Source: Candidatus Cloacimonetes bacterium 4572_55
GTDB taxonomy: Bacteria; 4572-55
Direction: 5' to 3'
Assembly (NCBI GenBank): GCA_002084765.1
Contig: NBMB01000017.1
Location: 1-64,000 of the forward strand
DNA: 64,000 nucleotides
Of the stretch, positions 34,154-43,246 are shown piece after piece (positions within the stretch are counted from its first letter, which is position 1; each line of letters opens with the position of its first letter). The notes beneath the pieces are model-generated. The model saw only the letters and a program-made list of their open reading frames with translations. It made no database searches and was not told the DNA's origin. Made by a program: the position numbers and the translations under genes.

Positions 34154-36949
34154 ATGTCTGAATTACTAAGAGAAAATCTTTTTTTGGTAGACGGTCACGC
34201 TCTGGCTTATCGGATGTTTTTTGCCTTTCGAGATCAAAATCTTTCGACCGACGGAAAACCTACCAGCGCGATTTATGGATTTATCACGACCATCCTGCGA
34301 CTATTGGACGCGTATAAACCCTCGCATTTTGCCGTGGTGTTTGATCCGAGCGGGTCCACGCATCGACATGAGATGTACGACGCATATAAGGCGACCCGTG
34401 AGAAAATGCCGTCCGATTTGGCGGAACAGTTGCCACGTATCCACGAGTTTCTCTCAGCTATGGACTGTCCGGTTATCGAGGAACCGGGATTTGAAGCGGA
34501 CGATATCATTGGCGCGATAGCCGAGAAATTCGGGAGTCAGGGGACAAATGTGGTCATCTATTCTGCAGACAAGGATTTCATGCAGTTGGTGACGGATCGG
34601 GTGCGGATGCTGAAGCCGGGTCGGCGAGGCGCGGACGACAAATGGATTACCGCTATCGAGGTGCAGAAAAAATTTGGTGTGCAACCGAATCAGGTGATCG
34701 ACGCGCTGGCAATGATCGGCGACGTGTCGGACAATGTCCCAGGTATCGACGGAGTTGGAGAAAAGACCGCGGCAAAGTTGTTGGCAAAGCACGGCTCATT
34801 GGATCGCATATTGGAGAATACCGCGCAACTTTCCCACAAGAGAGCAAGAACATTTTTCAGCAATCCGATCAATATCGACCTTATCCGCCTATCGAAAAAA
34901 CTGGTCACAATCCGTCGCGACGCGCCTCTCTTTGTGAATCTGGAGGACCTGAAGCGGCACTCTTTTGATCATAAAAAGATGTTTGAACTCTGTAAGCGTT
35001 TAAAATTCCGGAGCTTATTAAAACGGTTTCTTCCGAAAAACGAACAACTGGGATTAGACTTATCAGGGTCTGCGTCGGCTATAAAAGCGGACTATCGTCA
35101 GGTCAATACCTGGGAGAAATTCGAGCGGTTGTTGGAAGTACTCGCGTCCTCATCCGGCTTTGCCTTTGATATGGAAACGACGGATAAGAATTCTATGCGG
35201 GCACGGTCCGTGGGTATTTCCTTTGCCGTCAAGCCTGGGGAGGCGTGGTATATACCGATCGCCCATGTAAAAAAAGGCGGTTACGAGCAGGGGGATCGGG
35301 CAATTTTGCGGAATTTTCAAGAGGGTAACTTGTCCGCTGATCGGGTTTGGAGCGAGCTTAAACCGATTTTTGAGAATCCGAATATTCCGAAATACGCGCA
35401 TAATATGAAATATGATATGATGGTTCTGGCTCAAGACGCGGGAATTGAGGTTCAAGGAAAGCTGTCCGACTCTATGATAGCGGCTTGGCTAATCGACCCG
35501 ATCCGTCATCATTATGGACTGAAGGAACTTTCGCTCGAATTATTCGGTCACAGAATGACGACATACACGGATATGGTGGGCAAGGGCAAGGATCAGATCA
35601 ATTTTTCCGAGACAGATATTGCCGCCGCGACTGCTTATGGATGTCAGGACAGTGATTTTACGTTGCGCTTGCAAGAAATATTCGCTCCGAAATTGAAAAG
35701 TATGAAGTTGGATTCGCTGTTTCATAAGATTGAAACGCCTCTCCTACCGGTTTTGATGGATATGGAGCGCGCGGGTATGATGATCGATCGCGCGGTTTTT
35801 ACCGAGATGAGCGCACGTCTTGAGACCGGCTTGATCCGGCGCAAACAGATCATCTATGAGCTGGCAGATGAAGAGTTCAACATCAACTCTACAAAACAAT
35901 TGCGAGAAATTCTTTATGAAAAATTGAAACTCCCTGTTCTGAAACGAACGCCAAGGAGAGATCCCAGCACGGACGCAAAAACTTTGGAAAAATTGGCGCG
36001 CGATCATGATCTGCCAGCGCAGATTATCGAATATCGAGAGCTGAATAAACTTAAAAATACATACGTGGACGCGCTGCCAAAATTGATCAACCCCATAACT
36101 GGACGGATTCACACCAGTTTTAATCAGACGGTGATCCCCACAGGTCGCTTGTCAACCCGAGAACCAAATCTCCAGAACATTCCTATCCGGTCTAAAGAAG
36201 GTAGAGAAATCCGCAAGGGTTTTGTGCCTGGAGAGAGATACGATCTGCTTCTGTCCGCGGATTATTCACAGATCGAGCTGCGGATTCTGGCTCATTATGC
36301 GGGTGACGGCGCGCTCAGTCGGGCGTTTCAACAAGGGGAAGACGTCCATCGCTTGACCGCGGCGACTGTTTTTGGTTGCCCTATAGAAGAGGTGACTTCG
36401 GAGATGCGTCGGGTGGCAAAGGTGACCAATTTTGGCATTATATATGGGCAAACGCCATTCGGTCTATCGAACTCGCTGGGCATGAGCGTCAAGGAAGCAC
36501 AGCATTTTATCAACGCCTATTTTGCCACATATCCGGGAGTCAAAAACTATATCGAATCCGCGGTGGCGCAGGCAAAAGACAAAGGATATACGACAACGTT
36601 GAAAGGCAGACGCCGACCTCTCCCAGACGTCAATTCGACCAATCGACATACTCGAGAATACGCTGAGCGAATCGCAGTAAATACCCCCATTCAAGGCACA
36701 GCCGCGGATATGATAAAAATAGCGATGATTCATATCCATCGACAATTGAAGGAAGAAAAATTTCGCAGCCGAATGATTTTGCAAGTGCACGACGAGCTCA
36801 TATTCGAGGTCGTCGAGGAGGAGGCGGATCGTTTGAAGAATTTGGTAGTCAAAACAATGGAGAACGCGCTCCCTCTTGATGTGTCGGTAAATGTCCCGGT
36901 CAAGGTCCAAGTAGGTATCGGTAAAAGTTGGTTTGAGGCGCATTCATAA
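34154..36949 (+). CDS. polA: DNA polymerase I
   Basis: The 931-residue enzyme has all three domains. The 5'-3' exonuclease spans about 1-300 (FLVDGHALAYRMFFAF; EADDIIGAIA; DNVPGIDGVGEKTAAKLL). The proofreading 3'-5' exonuclease spans about 335-500, with Asp-x-Glu in FAFDMETTDK, AHNMKYDMMVLAQ and YGCQDSDF, so it looks active. The polymerase domain has motif A LLSADYSQIELRILAHYAGD, motif B RRVAKVTNFGIIYGQ and motif C LQVHDELIFEV. The start ATG 34154 has AAGGAG ten bases upstream; the reading frame is open earlier without family similarity. Confidence 0.96.
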   Translation: MSELLRENLFLVDGHALAYRMFFAFRDQNLSTDGKPTSAIYGFITTILRLLDAYKPSHFAVVFDPSGSTHRHEMYDAYKATREKMPSDLAEQLPRIHEFLSAMDCPVIEEPGFEADDIIGAIAEKFGSQGTNVVIYSADKDFMQLVTDRVRMLKPGRRGADDKWITAIEVQKKFGVQPNQVIDALAMIGDVSDNVPGIDGVGEKTAAKLLAKHGSLDRILENTAQLSHKRARTFFSNPINIDLIRLSKKLVTIRRDAPLFVNLEDLKRHSFDHKKMFELCKRLKFRSLLKRFLPKNEQLGLDLSGSASAIKADYRQVNTWEKFERLLEVLASSSGFAFDMETTDKNSMRARSVGISFAVKPGEAWYIPIAHVKKGGYEQGDRAILRNFQEGNLSADRVWSELKPIFENPNIPKYAHNMKYDMMVLAQDAGIEVQGKLSDSMIAAWLIDPIRHHYGLKELSLELFGHRMTTYTDMVGKGKDQINFSETDIAAATAYGCQDSDFTLRLQEIFAPKLKSMKLDSLFHKIETPLLPVLMDMERAGMMIDRAVFTEMSARLETGLIRRKQIIYELADEEFNINSTKQLREILYEKLKLPVLKRTPRRDPSTDAKTLEKLARDHDLPAQIIEYRELNKLKNTYVDALPKLINPITGRIHTSFNQTVIPTGRLSTREPNLQNIPIRSKEGREIRKGFVPGERYDLLLSADYSQIELRILAHYAGDGALSRAFQQGEDVHRLTAATVFGCPIEEVTSEMRRVAKVTNFGIIYGQTPFGLSNSLGMSVKEAQHFINAYFATYPGVKNYIESAVAQAKDKGYTTTLKGRRRPLPDVNSTNRHTREYAERIAVNTPIQGTAADMIKIAMIHIHRQLKEEKFRSRMILQVHDELIFEVVEEEADRLKNLVVKTMENALPLDVSVNVPVKVQVGIGKSWFEAHS

Positions 36950-37034
36950 ATCGCAGGAAATTCGATATGATTCTTGAAATAAAATAATTCAGTTAAAATA
37001 ATCTCTTGAATTGATCGCTTGGGAAATTTTTTTT

Positions 37035-38189
37035 TTGGATAAGCTACGGAAAAAAATAAAAACGGAACCGCAATCGGATAATACCAGACAAGCGGTCGCA
37101 TTAGATAAAATCAAACGGGGCATTAAGCTGTTCATTTTTCTGACAGTGATCAGCTTTTGCGCTGTTTTTTATTTCACAGCGTCGTCGGAAAGCGCGCAGG
37201 CATTAAGCCGGATTCATATAAATTATCTCATATTGGCTATTTCTTTGGGTCTCCTGAACCATTTTTGGAGCTGCTGCCAGCTTTATATATTGATCAAAAA
37301 GCTGGAACCGAATTACCGATTTATTGACACGTGTCAAGCCACGTTTGGCAATATGTTCATGGCAGCTATCACTCCGACCCAGAGCGGCGGCGGACCCATG
37401 CAGCTTATCTTGTTAAAATCCAAAGGATTGAGTTTCCCAAAAGCGATTGGTGCCGGATTTATGCAGTTTCTGGCGTCAGTCTCCTTTCTATTTATCTCGA
37501 TTCTCTTCCTATACCTGACCCAAAATCAGACCATCCAGAACGAAAATATCAGCTATCTGCTTAATTATGGATTGGTCGTGATGACAGGGCTGGGCGCGAT
37601 ATTTATTCTGGCAATACTTAAGCCGGAGGCAATCCTGCGGGCTGTCCGCATAATCGCGCAATTTTTAGCCAGGATTACGCCAGATCGATATGACGCCCGC
37701 ATCCGTCGAGCTTCTGAAAAATTGTGTCTGGGGATCAAGGAGAGCCACTGCTCGATCATGCTTTTTCTCCGAAAGGGCAAGTTGGCGATAGCCGGTTCCA
37801 TACTATTTGCCAGCGGCTCCATGGTCACCAAATTTATTATCGCATACGTAATTATCATCGCTTTCGGGTATGAGGCTCCGTTTCTAAAAGTGATCAATAT
37901 CCAGATCATTCTCAATTTTCTGATCTATTTCGCGCCCAGCCCAGGAGCCAGCGGCGTGGCAGAGTTCGGCTCTGCGATCTTGATGGGGATGATTGTGCCA
38001 AAACATTTTTTAGGCGTTTTTACAGTCTTATGGCGACTGTTTACCACATTTATCGGCGTGGGATTTGGCGGCCTTGTGATCCTCCGTTTTGTTGCGAAAT
38101 TTGAGCGGAATTTGGTAATGATCACGTCTCGGTCAAGTCACGCGCCACAAGGAGAAAATAATGACGATAAAATCTTATCTAACAAATAG
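37035..38189 (+). CDS. Second LPG-synthase-type (UPF0104) flippase-like membrane protein
   Basis: This is a multi-pass protein (about 384 residues) of the same family as the 5874-6977 product. It carries the family's ATFGNMFMAAITPTQSGGGP and FLIYFAPSPGASGVAEFGSA segments, and a hydrophilic stretch in the middle. The start is uncertain: TTG 37035 has GGGAA nine bases upstream, while TTG 37011 has no clear ribosome site. A run of ten T precedes the chosen start. The 3' end overlaps alaX by 29 bases. Confidence 0.75.
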   Translation: MDKLRKKIKTEPQSDNTRQAVALDKIKRGIKLFIFLTVISFCAVFYFTASSESAQALSRIHINYLILAISLGLLNHFWSCCQLYILIKKLEPNYRFIDTCQATFGNMFMAAITPTQSGGGPMQLILLKSKGLSFPKAIGAGFMQFLASVSFLFISILFLYLTQNQTIQNENISYLLNYGLVVMTGLGAIFILAILKPEAILRAVRIIAQFLARITPDRYDARIRRASEKLCLGIKESHCSIMLFLRKGKLAIAGSILFASGSMVTKFIIAYVIIIAFGYEAPFLKVINIQIILNFLIYFAPSPGASGVAEFGSAILMGMIVPKHFLGVFTVLWRLFTTFIGVGFGGLVILRFVAKFERNLVMITSRSSHAPQGENNDDKILSNK

Positions 38190-39360
38190 TTATAAAAAAA
38201 TATTCGAGTCCCGTGTGATCGGTCAAGAAACTGTGGAGGGGCGCGTTGCAATAGCTCTTGAGGAGACCTGTTTCTATCCGCCTTCCGGCGGACAGCCCGC
38301 GGACAAAGGCACGATCAACGACAAACCAGTCATTGACGTGTACGAGAAAGATGGGGCGATTTATCATGTCTTGGAAGCTGAAAAATTTGACGAGGATTGC
38401 GCTCGGGGTCGAATCGATTGGGAAAGACGATTTGATCATATCCAGCAACATAGCGGTCAACATCTCCTCTCCGCGGTGTTGTTTAAGAGACACAATATCC
38501 AGACGCTCTCATTTCACCTGGGCGCGGATTATAGCGCTATCGACCTGTCGCTAAAAAAAATGACGACGGATATGATCGAGAAGGTGGAGAGCGAATGCCA
38601 ACGAATCATCCTTGAAAATCGTCCCATGCGCGTCCACATCGTGAACAGAGATGAACTTCATCGATTTTCGTTACGCAAGCCGCCTCCGGAGGGTTTAAAA
38701 GAGATTCGCATTATTGAGATTCAGGATTATGATTTTTCGCCGTGCGGCGGAACCCATGCCAAAGGAACCACAGAGATAGGTCTGATCAAAATTATTGGTT
38801 TGGAAAAAATCAGGAAGAATATCCGTGTGAAATTTTTATGCGGAAATCGAGCAAATCAGGATTATGCAGCAAAACACCGGGTTTTGGTCGATCTCTCAGA
38901 CCGGATGACTTGCTCATGGCAGGAGCTTCCGGCGATTCAAGAAAAAGTGCGCGCCGAACGAAAAAATTTCCGCAGAAGGATCGCTGAATTGCACAAAGAA
39001 TTGGCTCGATATGAGGCAAAAACAATGATCGATCAGGCGGAAGAGATCAATGGCGTGAGGGTGATCAGCCAAATTTTGCCGAACCGAGAGATGAACGAGC
39101 TGGCTCTGTTATGTAAAGAGATCGTATCAAATCCCTCGGTTATCGCGCTATTGGCAGTCGTTTCCGACCGAGTCTCTCTTGTCTTTGGACGCTCCGAGAA
39201 CGCCCCAGGTCAGATGGGCAAGTTGATGAAAGAGGCATGCCAAAAACTCGGAGGAAGGGGCGGAGGACGTCCCGGGATGGCGCAGGGAGTCGGCACCCGC
39301 ATCGATTTAGCGCAAGCTGAATTGAGACGAATTCATCAAAAAGTGGCAAAGGAGTTATAA
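38161..39360 (+). CDS. Alanyl-tRNA editing protein AlaX-L
   Basis: This free-standing editing protein hydrolyses mischarged Ser- or Gly-tRNA(Ala). Its N-terminal half resembles the AlaRS editing core, with zinc ligands His-x-x-x-His in QQHSGQHLLSAVL and Cys/His in PCGGTHAKGTTEIG. A coiled segment and a DHHA1 domain with GGRGGGRPGMAQG follow, which is the long (AlaX-L) form. The 399-residue length fits. AAGGAG lies upstream of ATG 38161. Confidence 0.9.
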   Translation: MTIKSYLTNSYKKIFESRVIGQETVEGRVAIALEETCFYPPSGGQPADKGTINDKPVIDVYEKDGAIYHVLEAEKFDEDCARGRIDWERRFDHIQQHSGQHLLSAVLFKRHNIQTLSFHLGADYSAIDLSLKKMTTDMIEKVESECQRIILENRPMRVHIVNRDELHRFSLRKPPPEGLKEIRIIEIQDYDFSPCGGTHAKGTTEIGLIKIIGLEKIRKNIRVKFLCGNRANQDYAAKHRVLVDLSDRMTCSWQELPAIQEKVRAERKNFRRRIAELHKELARYEAKTMIDQAEEINGVRVISQILPNREMNELALLCKEIVSNPSVIALLAVVSDRVSLVFGRSENAPGQMGKLMKEACQKLGGRGGGRPGMAQGVGTRIDLAQAELRRIHQKVAKEL

Positions 39361-39365
39361 AAAAA

Positions 39366-40298
39366 ATGTTTGAATTGTTATTTCTCGGAACCAGCGCGTC
39401 TATTCCGACTGCAAAACGCAACACGTCTTGCGCCATGGCGATCCACGAAGGGCGGCGGTTTATGATTGATGCGGGCGAAGGCGCGCAGCGTCAGATGAGA
39501 ATTGCCAATGTTGGCATGAAGGGCTTACAGGACATTTTTCTGACGCACCATCATATCGACCATATTATCGGATTAGGCGGGCTACTTTTCACACTCTCGC
39601 AGATTCCACCGCCTTGTCCGATCACGATTTACGGCAATCGAAAAACGCTCGATTTTATCGAGACAATAGCGGACGCTGTTTGGGATTCCCGACCTGGGGA
39701 GCGCGATCAAGTATTCCGCACTTATGAGATTTCATCCCGCGAGGAGCTTCTCAGGGAGGACAAGCGTATCTCGATATCTGGGTTCGAGGTCGGACATGGT
39801 CGCCATCAATCCTTTGGATTTATTTTTCAAGAAAAAAGCTTCCGCCGATTTCTTCCCGATCAGGCTCGAAAATTTGGTGTGCCAGAGGGACGTTTTTGGG
39901 GGATCCTCAAGCAAGGGGAAAATGTGACGCTGGATTCCGACAAGATCGTGTATGCTGACGCTGTTTTGGATTTAGCCGAGCCGGGCGCGAAGTTGGTTTA
40001 TATCGGAGATTGCCACTATGACGAGACGCTGATCGATCATGCGAGGGGAGCGGATTGTCTTGTATGCGAGGCGACTTTTCTCGATGAACATCGAGAGTTT
40101 GCCGAAAAATATGGACATCTCACGGCTCGACAAGCTGCGCATATTGCCCGTGAGGCAGAAGTCGGTATGCTCTATCTAAATCACCGCTCTCGGCGATATG
40201 AGGATCGGCAGGTCGAAGAGCAAGCCCGATCTGTTTTCCCAGACGCGCATATCGCTCGGGACTTTGATCGAATTTCGATCCAACCCAAGATTTCCTGA
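39366..40298 (+). CDS. rnz: Ribonuclease Z
   Basis: The tRNA 3'-end endonuclease belongs to the beta-lactamase fold. Seen are LFLGTSASIPTAKRNTS, the zinc motif FLTHHHIDHIIGLGGLLFTL, KLVYIGDCHYDE (metal Asp), VCEATFL and the late His in LYLNHRSRRYED. The 310 residues match the bacterial long form. It lies six bases after alaX, and the ribosome site GGAG is in the end of that gene. Confidence 0.94.
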   Translation: MFELLFLGTSASIPTAKRNTSCAMAIHEGRRFMIDAGEGAQRQMRIANVGMKGLQDIFLTHHHIDHIIGLGGLLFTLSQIPPPCPITIYGNRKTLDFIETIADAVWDSRPGERDQVFRTYEISSREELLREDKRISISGFEVGHGRHQSFGFIFQEKSFRRFLPDQARKFGVPEGRFWGILKQGENVTLDSDKIVYADAVLDLAEPGAKLVYIGDCHYDETLIDHARGADCLVCEATFLDEHREFAEKYGHLTARQAAHIAREAEVGMLYLNHRSRRYEDRQVEEQARSVFPDAHIARDFDRISIQPKIS

Positions 40299-40315
40299 CC
40301 GGGAATATCCATCTT

Positions 40316-41077
40316 ATGATTATGTCCCACGCTTCATCGACTTTTTTGACGCTTCTATTTTGCCTTGGATTGTCCCTTTTTGCAGACGCCGAGGCAAATG
40401 ATTCGCGGTCCAGACAGGTCCACAGTCCGCCTTTTCTCATTATTGCAGATCGAGCCGTCAGGCAAACTTCCATAGAATCTGTGACAAATATCCTCCACCA
40501 TTACCGCAAGCAGGTCAAAGAAGAATGGGGTTGGACGCCGCACGGAGAGGTTTTTGTGCATATTTTTTCGGAAACCTGGCACTACTGTCAGGAAACAGGC
40601 CAGCCGTGGGAATTTGGGGGGATTTATCAGGATCAAAGGCTCTATCTCCAATCCCCAGAATTGCTTGAGAAAAGGGGGAGGCTAAAGGAAATTATCGTTC
40701 ATGAATATATTCATCTGCTCATTGACCAGGAGACCTCGGGGAACTGCCCTCTTTGGTTGAATGAGGGACTGGCGGTTTTTATCTCCGAGCATAGAGGCGA
40801 CCTTGCGCCTCCAGATCTGTTAATGACTCCGACCTGCTTGGACAGCCTGTTTATCCGAGAGCCCGAATCGGGTGAGATTGTTTCATCTTCCGATCTCAAG
40901 CAGGCATATCTTTCGGCTCAATATTATGCGGCGCAACTCGTTCAGCGGTATGGCATACAAAATGTCAGAAAAATCCTATCCAATCTTGGAAAAGATATAG
41001 AATTTGACGCCTCTTTCCAACATTTTTTGGGACAGAGCGTTGAAGAGTTTATAAATAGTTGTCAAAAGCGACCATAG
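40316..41077 (+). CDS. Exported gluzincin metallopeptidase (peptidase MA-like)
   Basis: The protein has 253 residues with a signal peptide (SSTFLTLLFCLGLSLFADAE). The zinc motif HEYIH lies in EIIVHEYIHLLIDQETSG, and the third ligand is Glu in CPLWLNEGLAVFISEH. This is the peptidase_MA/M1-like gluzincin pattern. The substrate is unknown. Two starts (ATG 40316 and 40322) are close; I kept the first. A terminator candidate follows the gene. Confidence 0.8.
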   Translation: MIMSHASSTFLTLLFCLGLSLFADAEANDSRSRQVHSPPFLIIADRAVRQTSIESVTNILHHYRKQVKEEWGWTPHGEVFVHIFSETWHYCQETGQPWEFGGIYQDQRLYLQSPELLEKRGRLKEIIVHEYIHLLIDQETSGNCPLWLNEGLAVFISEHRGDLAPPDLLMTPTCLDSLFIREPESGEIVSSSDLKQAYLSAQYYAAQLVQRYGIQNVRKILSNLGKDIEFDASFQHFLGQSVEEFINSCQKRP

Positions 41078-41082
41078 AGATC

Positions 41083-41146
41083 AGTCCGCAAATTTGTCCG
41101 CAGATTACCGCAGATTATCGCAGATTATCATAGATTATCATTCAAG
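41083..41146 (+). repeat. Divergent CGCAGATTA repeat cluster, copy G
   Basis: Five CAGATTA/CATAGATTA-like units (GTCCGCAGATTACCGCAGAT and onward) lie between the peptidase gene and the RM locus. Here the element is in the opposite orientation relative to the flanking genes, unlike the full copies. Confidence 0.7.
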
Positions 41147-41196
41147 ATCCTACTTATAGCTCTTGCTTTTCCCCAATTTAATCTTTAATATTGAGA

Positions 41197-41232
41197 CCTT
41201 GTCACCTAATGGTGCAAGGGTTGATTTTTTTT
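41197..41232 (+). terminator. Terminator candidate upstream of the RM locus
   Basis: A stem CCTTGTCACC/GGTGCAAGG with one bulged T (41197-41206 with 41211-41219), loop TAAT, is followed by GTTGA and eight T. It probably ends the 38161-41077 transcript. Confidence 0.65.
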
Positions 41233-41296
41233 AGGAGTGCCGCGTCATGACTCAATCGCCATGCCAATCCCAAATAAACGAAACGGAGAGTAAATT

Positions 41297-43123
41297 ATGA
41301 CACAACCGGACATAATCCAGAAGATACTCAAAGACAGTGCTTATCATCTTGCCCTGTTCTCGGATGATGAAATCTGCTCTTTACGAGAAAAAGTTTTTAT
41401 CAAAATTACCAGAGGTAAAAAAACGCCGTATGTGAACTGCATTGTCCGAGGCAAAAATATTCAGCTCAAGCCGGAGGAAGTTGTTCGTCAACTTTATGCG
41501 GCGCGGCTTATCAAGCAGTATGATTACGGCAAAAAACGCTTAGCCTTTGAATATTCGGTCAATTTCGGTCGGGAAAAGAAAAGAGCCGATATTGTTATTT
41601 TTGACAAAGATCGCCTGGATACCGCCTATATCATCATCGAGCTAAAGAAGCCCAAACTCAAAGACGGAAAAAATCAACTTCGTTCTTATTGCAACGCCAC
41701 TGGCGCGCCAATTGGCGTATGGACGAACGGCGAGCAAATTTCCCATTACCACCGCAAAGATCCCAACTATTTTGAAGACATCACCGATATTCCCAAGGCA
41801 AAACAAAGCCTGAAGGATATTCTCACCGAGCGATTTACTTTAAAAGACCTGATAATCAAAGATGAGTTGACAAATAAACGAAAATCTCTGAAAGATAAAA
41901 TCAAGGAAATGGAGGATGAAGTGCTTGCTAATGCCGGGGTTGATGTATTCGAGGAAGTTTTTAAGCTCATATTCACCAAGCTCTATGATGAATATCTCAG
42001 CCAGAAAGATAAAGGTATTATTAATTACTTTTTGCGGAAGGATACAAATTTTGCCTTACGTGAGTCAAACCCCCAATATGACAAAAATTCTTCAGGAGAT
42101 CAGGATTATGACGCGCTCAAGAAAACAGTCAGCCGTATTGACGATGAAGACTTTCGGGTCATGGAGTTCAGAAACACTGGGCAAACCGACACGGAACTGA
42201 AACATAAAATTCATGATTTGTTCAACCAGGCAAAAGAGCAATGGAAAGGTGTATTTCCGGAAAGTTCCGCCTTTGGGCTTTCCGACAGTCACCTGTCAGT
42301 CTGTGTATCCAGCTTGCAAGATGTAAAGCTGTTTAACTCCAATCTGTTGGTTGTCGATGAAGCCTTTGAATACCTGGTGAACAAATCCGCTAAAAGTGAA
42401 AAAGGGCAATACTTCACGCCTCGCCATGTGATTGATATGTGCGTGCAGATGCTCAATCCAAAACGAGGCGAGTATATGATTGACACCGCTTCCGGCAGTT
42501 GCGGTTTTCCGGTGCATACTATTTTCAAGCTGACCGGTCATCTATTCACCAACGAGGAAATCCCGGAAGAAGATAAACGGCATGTGCTCAAAGTCTTTGG
42601 CATCGACTTTGATGAAAAAACAGTCCGGGTTGCCCGAACCTTGAACCTGATTGCCGGCGACGGTGAAACCAATGTCATACATCTGAACACCCTGGATTTT
42701 GAGCGTTGGAATGACAAAACCGAAAAAGATAGAAAATGGATCAACACCTACGGCAAGGGTTTTGAGCGGCTGGAAAAGTTAAGGGTAGAAAAAAATGATA
42801 ACAAGTGTTTCAATTTTGATATTTTGATGGCAAATCCACCATTTGCCGGGGACATCAAGGAAAGCCGCATCCTGCATCAGTACGAACTCGGTTTTAAGGC
42901 AAATGGAAAGGCGCAAACCAAAGTCGGACGTGATATTCTTTTTATTGAAAGAAATCTGGACTTTCTCAAGCCCGGCGGACGTATGGCAATTGTTCTTCCG
43001 CAAGGCAGATTCAATAACACATCGGATAAACACATTCGTAAATTTATCGCTCAACATGGGCGTATTCTTGGTGTGGTCGGCTTGCACGGCAACACCTTCA
43101 AACCGCATACCGAAATTGGATAA
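41297..43123 (+). CDS. BcgI-like restriction-modification subunit (HsdR_N-type nuclease + N6-adenine methylase), C-terminally truncated
   Basis: The 608-residue protein has an N-terminal HsdR_N/PD-(D/E)xK-like domain (about 70-170), with RADIVIF and IIIELKKPKLKDG giving the Asp and Glu-x-Lys. A linker of about 200 residues follows. The methyltransferase domain has SAM motif DTASGSCGFPVHTI and catalytic DILMANPPFAG, and ends GRFNNTSDKHIRKFIAQHGR...HGNTFKPHTEIG-stop. Family members continue through KTSVLF-QKWDDEL to a tail about 65-75 residues longer. The stop arises from a deletion plus frameshift, and the lost tail appears just downstream in another frame. A fused nuclease-methylase with a separate specificity subunit is the BcgI (type IIB) plan, and no hsdR gene is seen. 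GGAGAG precedes the ATG. Confidence 0.85.
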   Translation: MTQPDIIQKILKDSAYHLALFSDDEICSLREKVFIKITRGKKTPYVNCIVRGKNIQLKPEEVVRQLYAARLIKQYDYGKKRLAFEYSVNFGREKKRADIVIFDKDRLDTAYIIIELKKPKLKDGKNQLRSYCNATGAPIGVWTNGEQISHYHRKDPNYFEDITDIPKAKQSLKDILTERFTLKDLIIKDELTNKRKSLKDKIKEMEDEVLANAGVDVFEEVFKLIFTKLYDEYLSQKDKGIINYFLRKDTNFALRESNPQYDKNSSGDQDYDALKKTVSRIDDEDFRVMEFRNTGQTDTELKHKIHDLFNQAKEQWKGVFPESSAFGLSDSHLSVCVSSLQDVKLFNSNLLVVDEAFEYLVNKSAKSEKGQYFTPRHVIDMCVQMLNPKRGEYMIDTASGSCGFPVHTIFKLTGHLFTNEEIPEEDKRHVLKVFGIDFDEKTVRVARTLNLIAGDGETNVIHLNTLDFERWNDKTEKDRKWINTYGKGFERLEKLRVEKNDNKCFNFDILMANPPFAGDIKESRILHQYELGFKANGKAQTKVGRDILFIERNLDFLKPGGRMAIVLPQGRFNNTSDKHIRKFIAQHGRILGVVGLHGNTFKPHTEIG

Positions 43124-43244
43124 AAATGGGCATTTGATTGTTGAACATGATTTGCATAGCCATGATGGAGAGGCACCAGGCGGTATCGCCGAAGCATTTA
43201 TTGATTGGGCGAGGAGTGAGAAGTTCTCGTTTTGGAGGGAATAA
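43110..43244 (+). pseudogene. Detached C-terminal tail of the RM subunit, copy 1
   Basis: In the +1 frame relative to the gene above, the DNA encodes KLDKNGHLIVEHDLHSHDGE, then PGGIAEAFIDWARSEKFSFW, then stop at 43242-43244. This is the normal end of this methylase family. It has no start of its own and is out of frame by the deletion junction near 43110. Its last bases provide GGAGGG for the following gene. Confidence 0.8.
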
Positions 43245-43246
43245 AG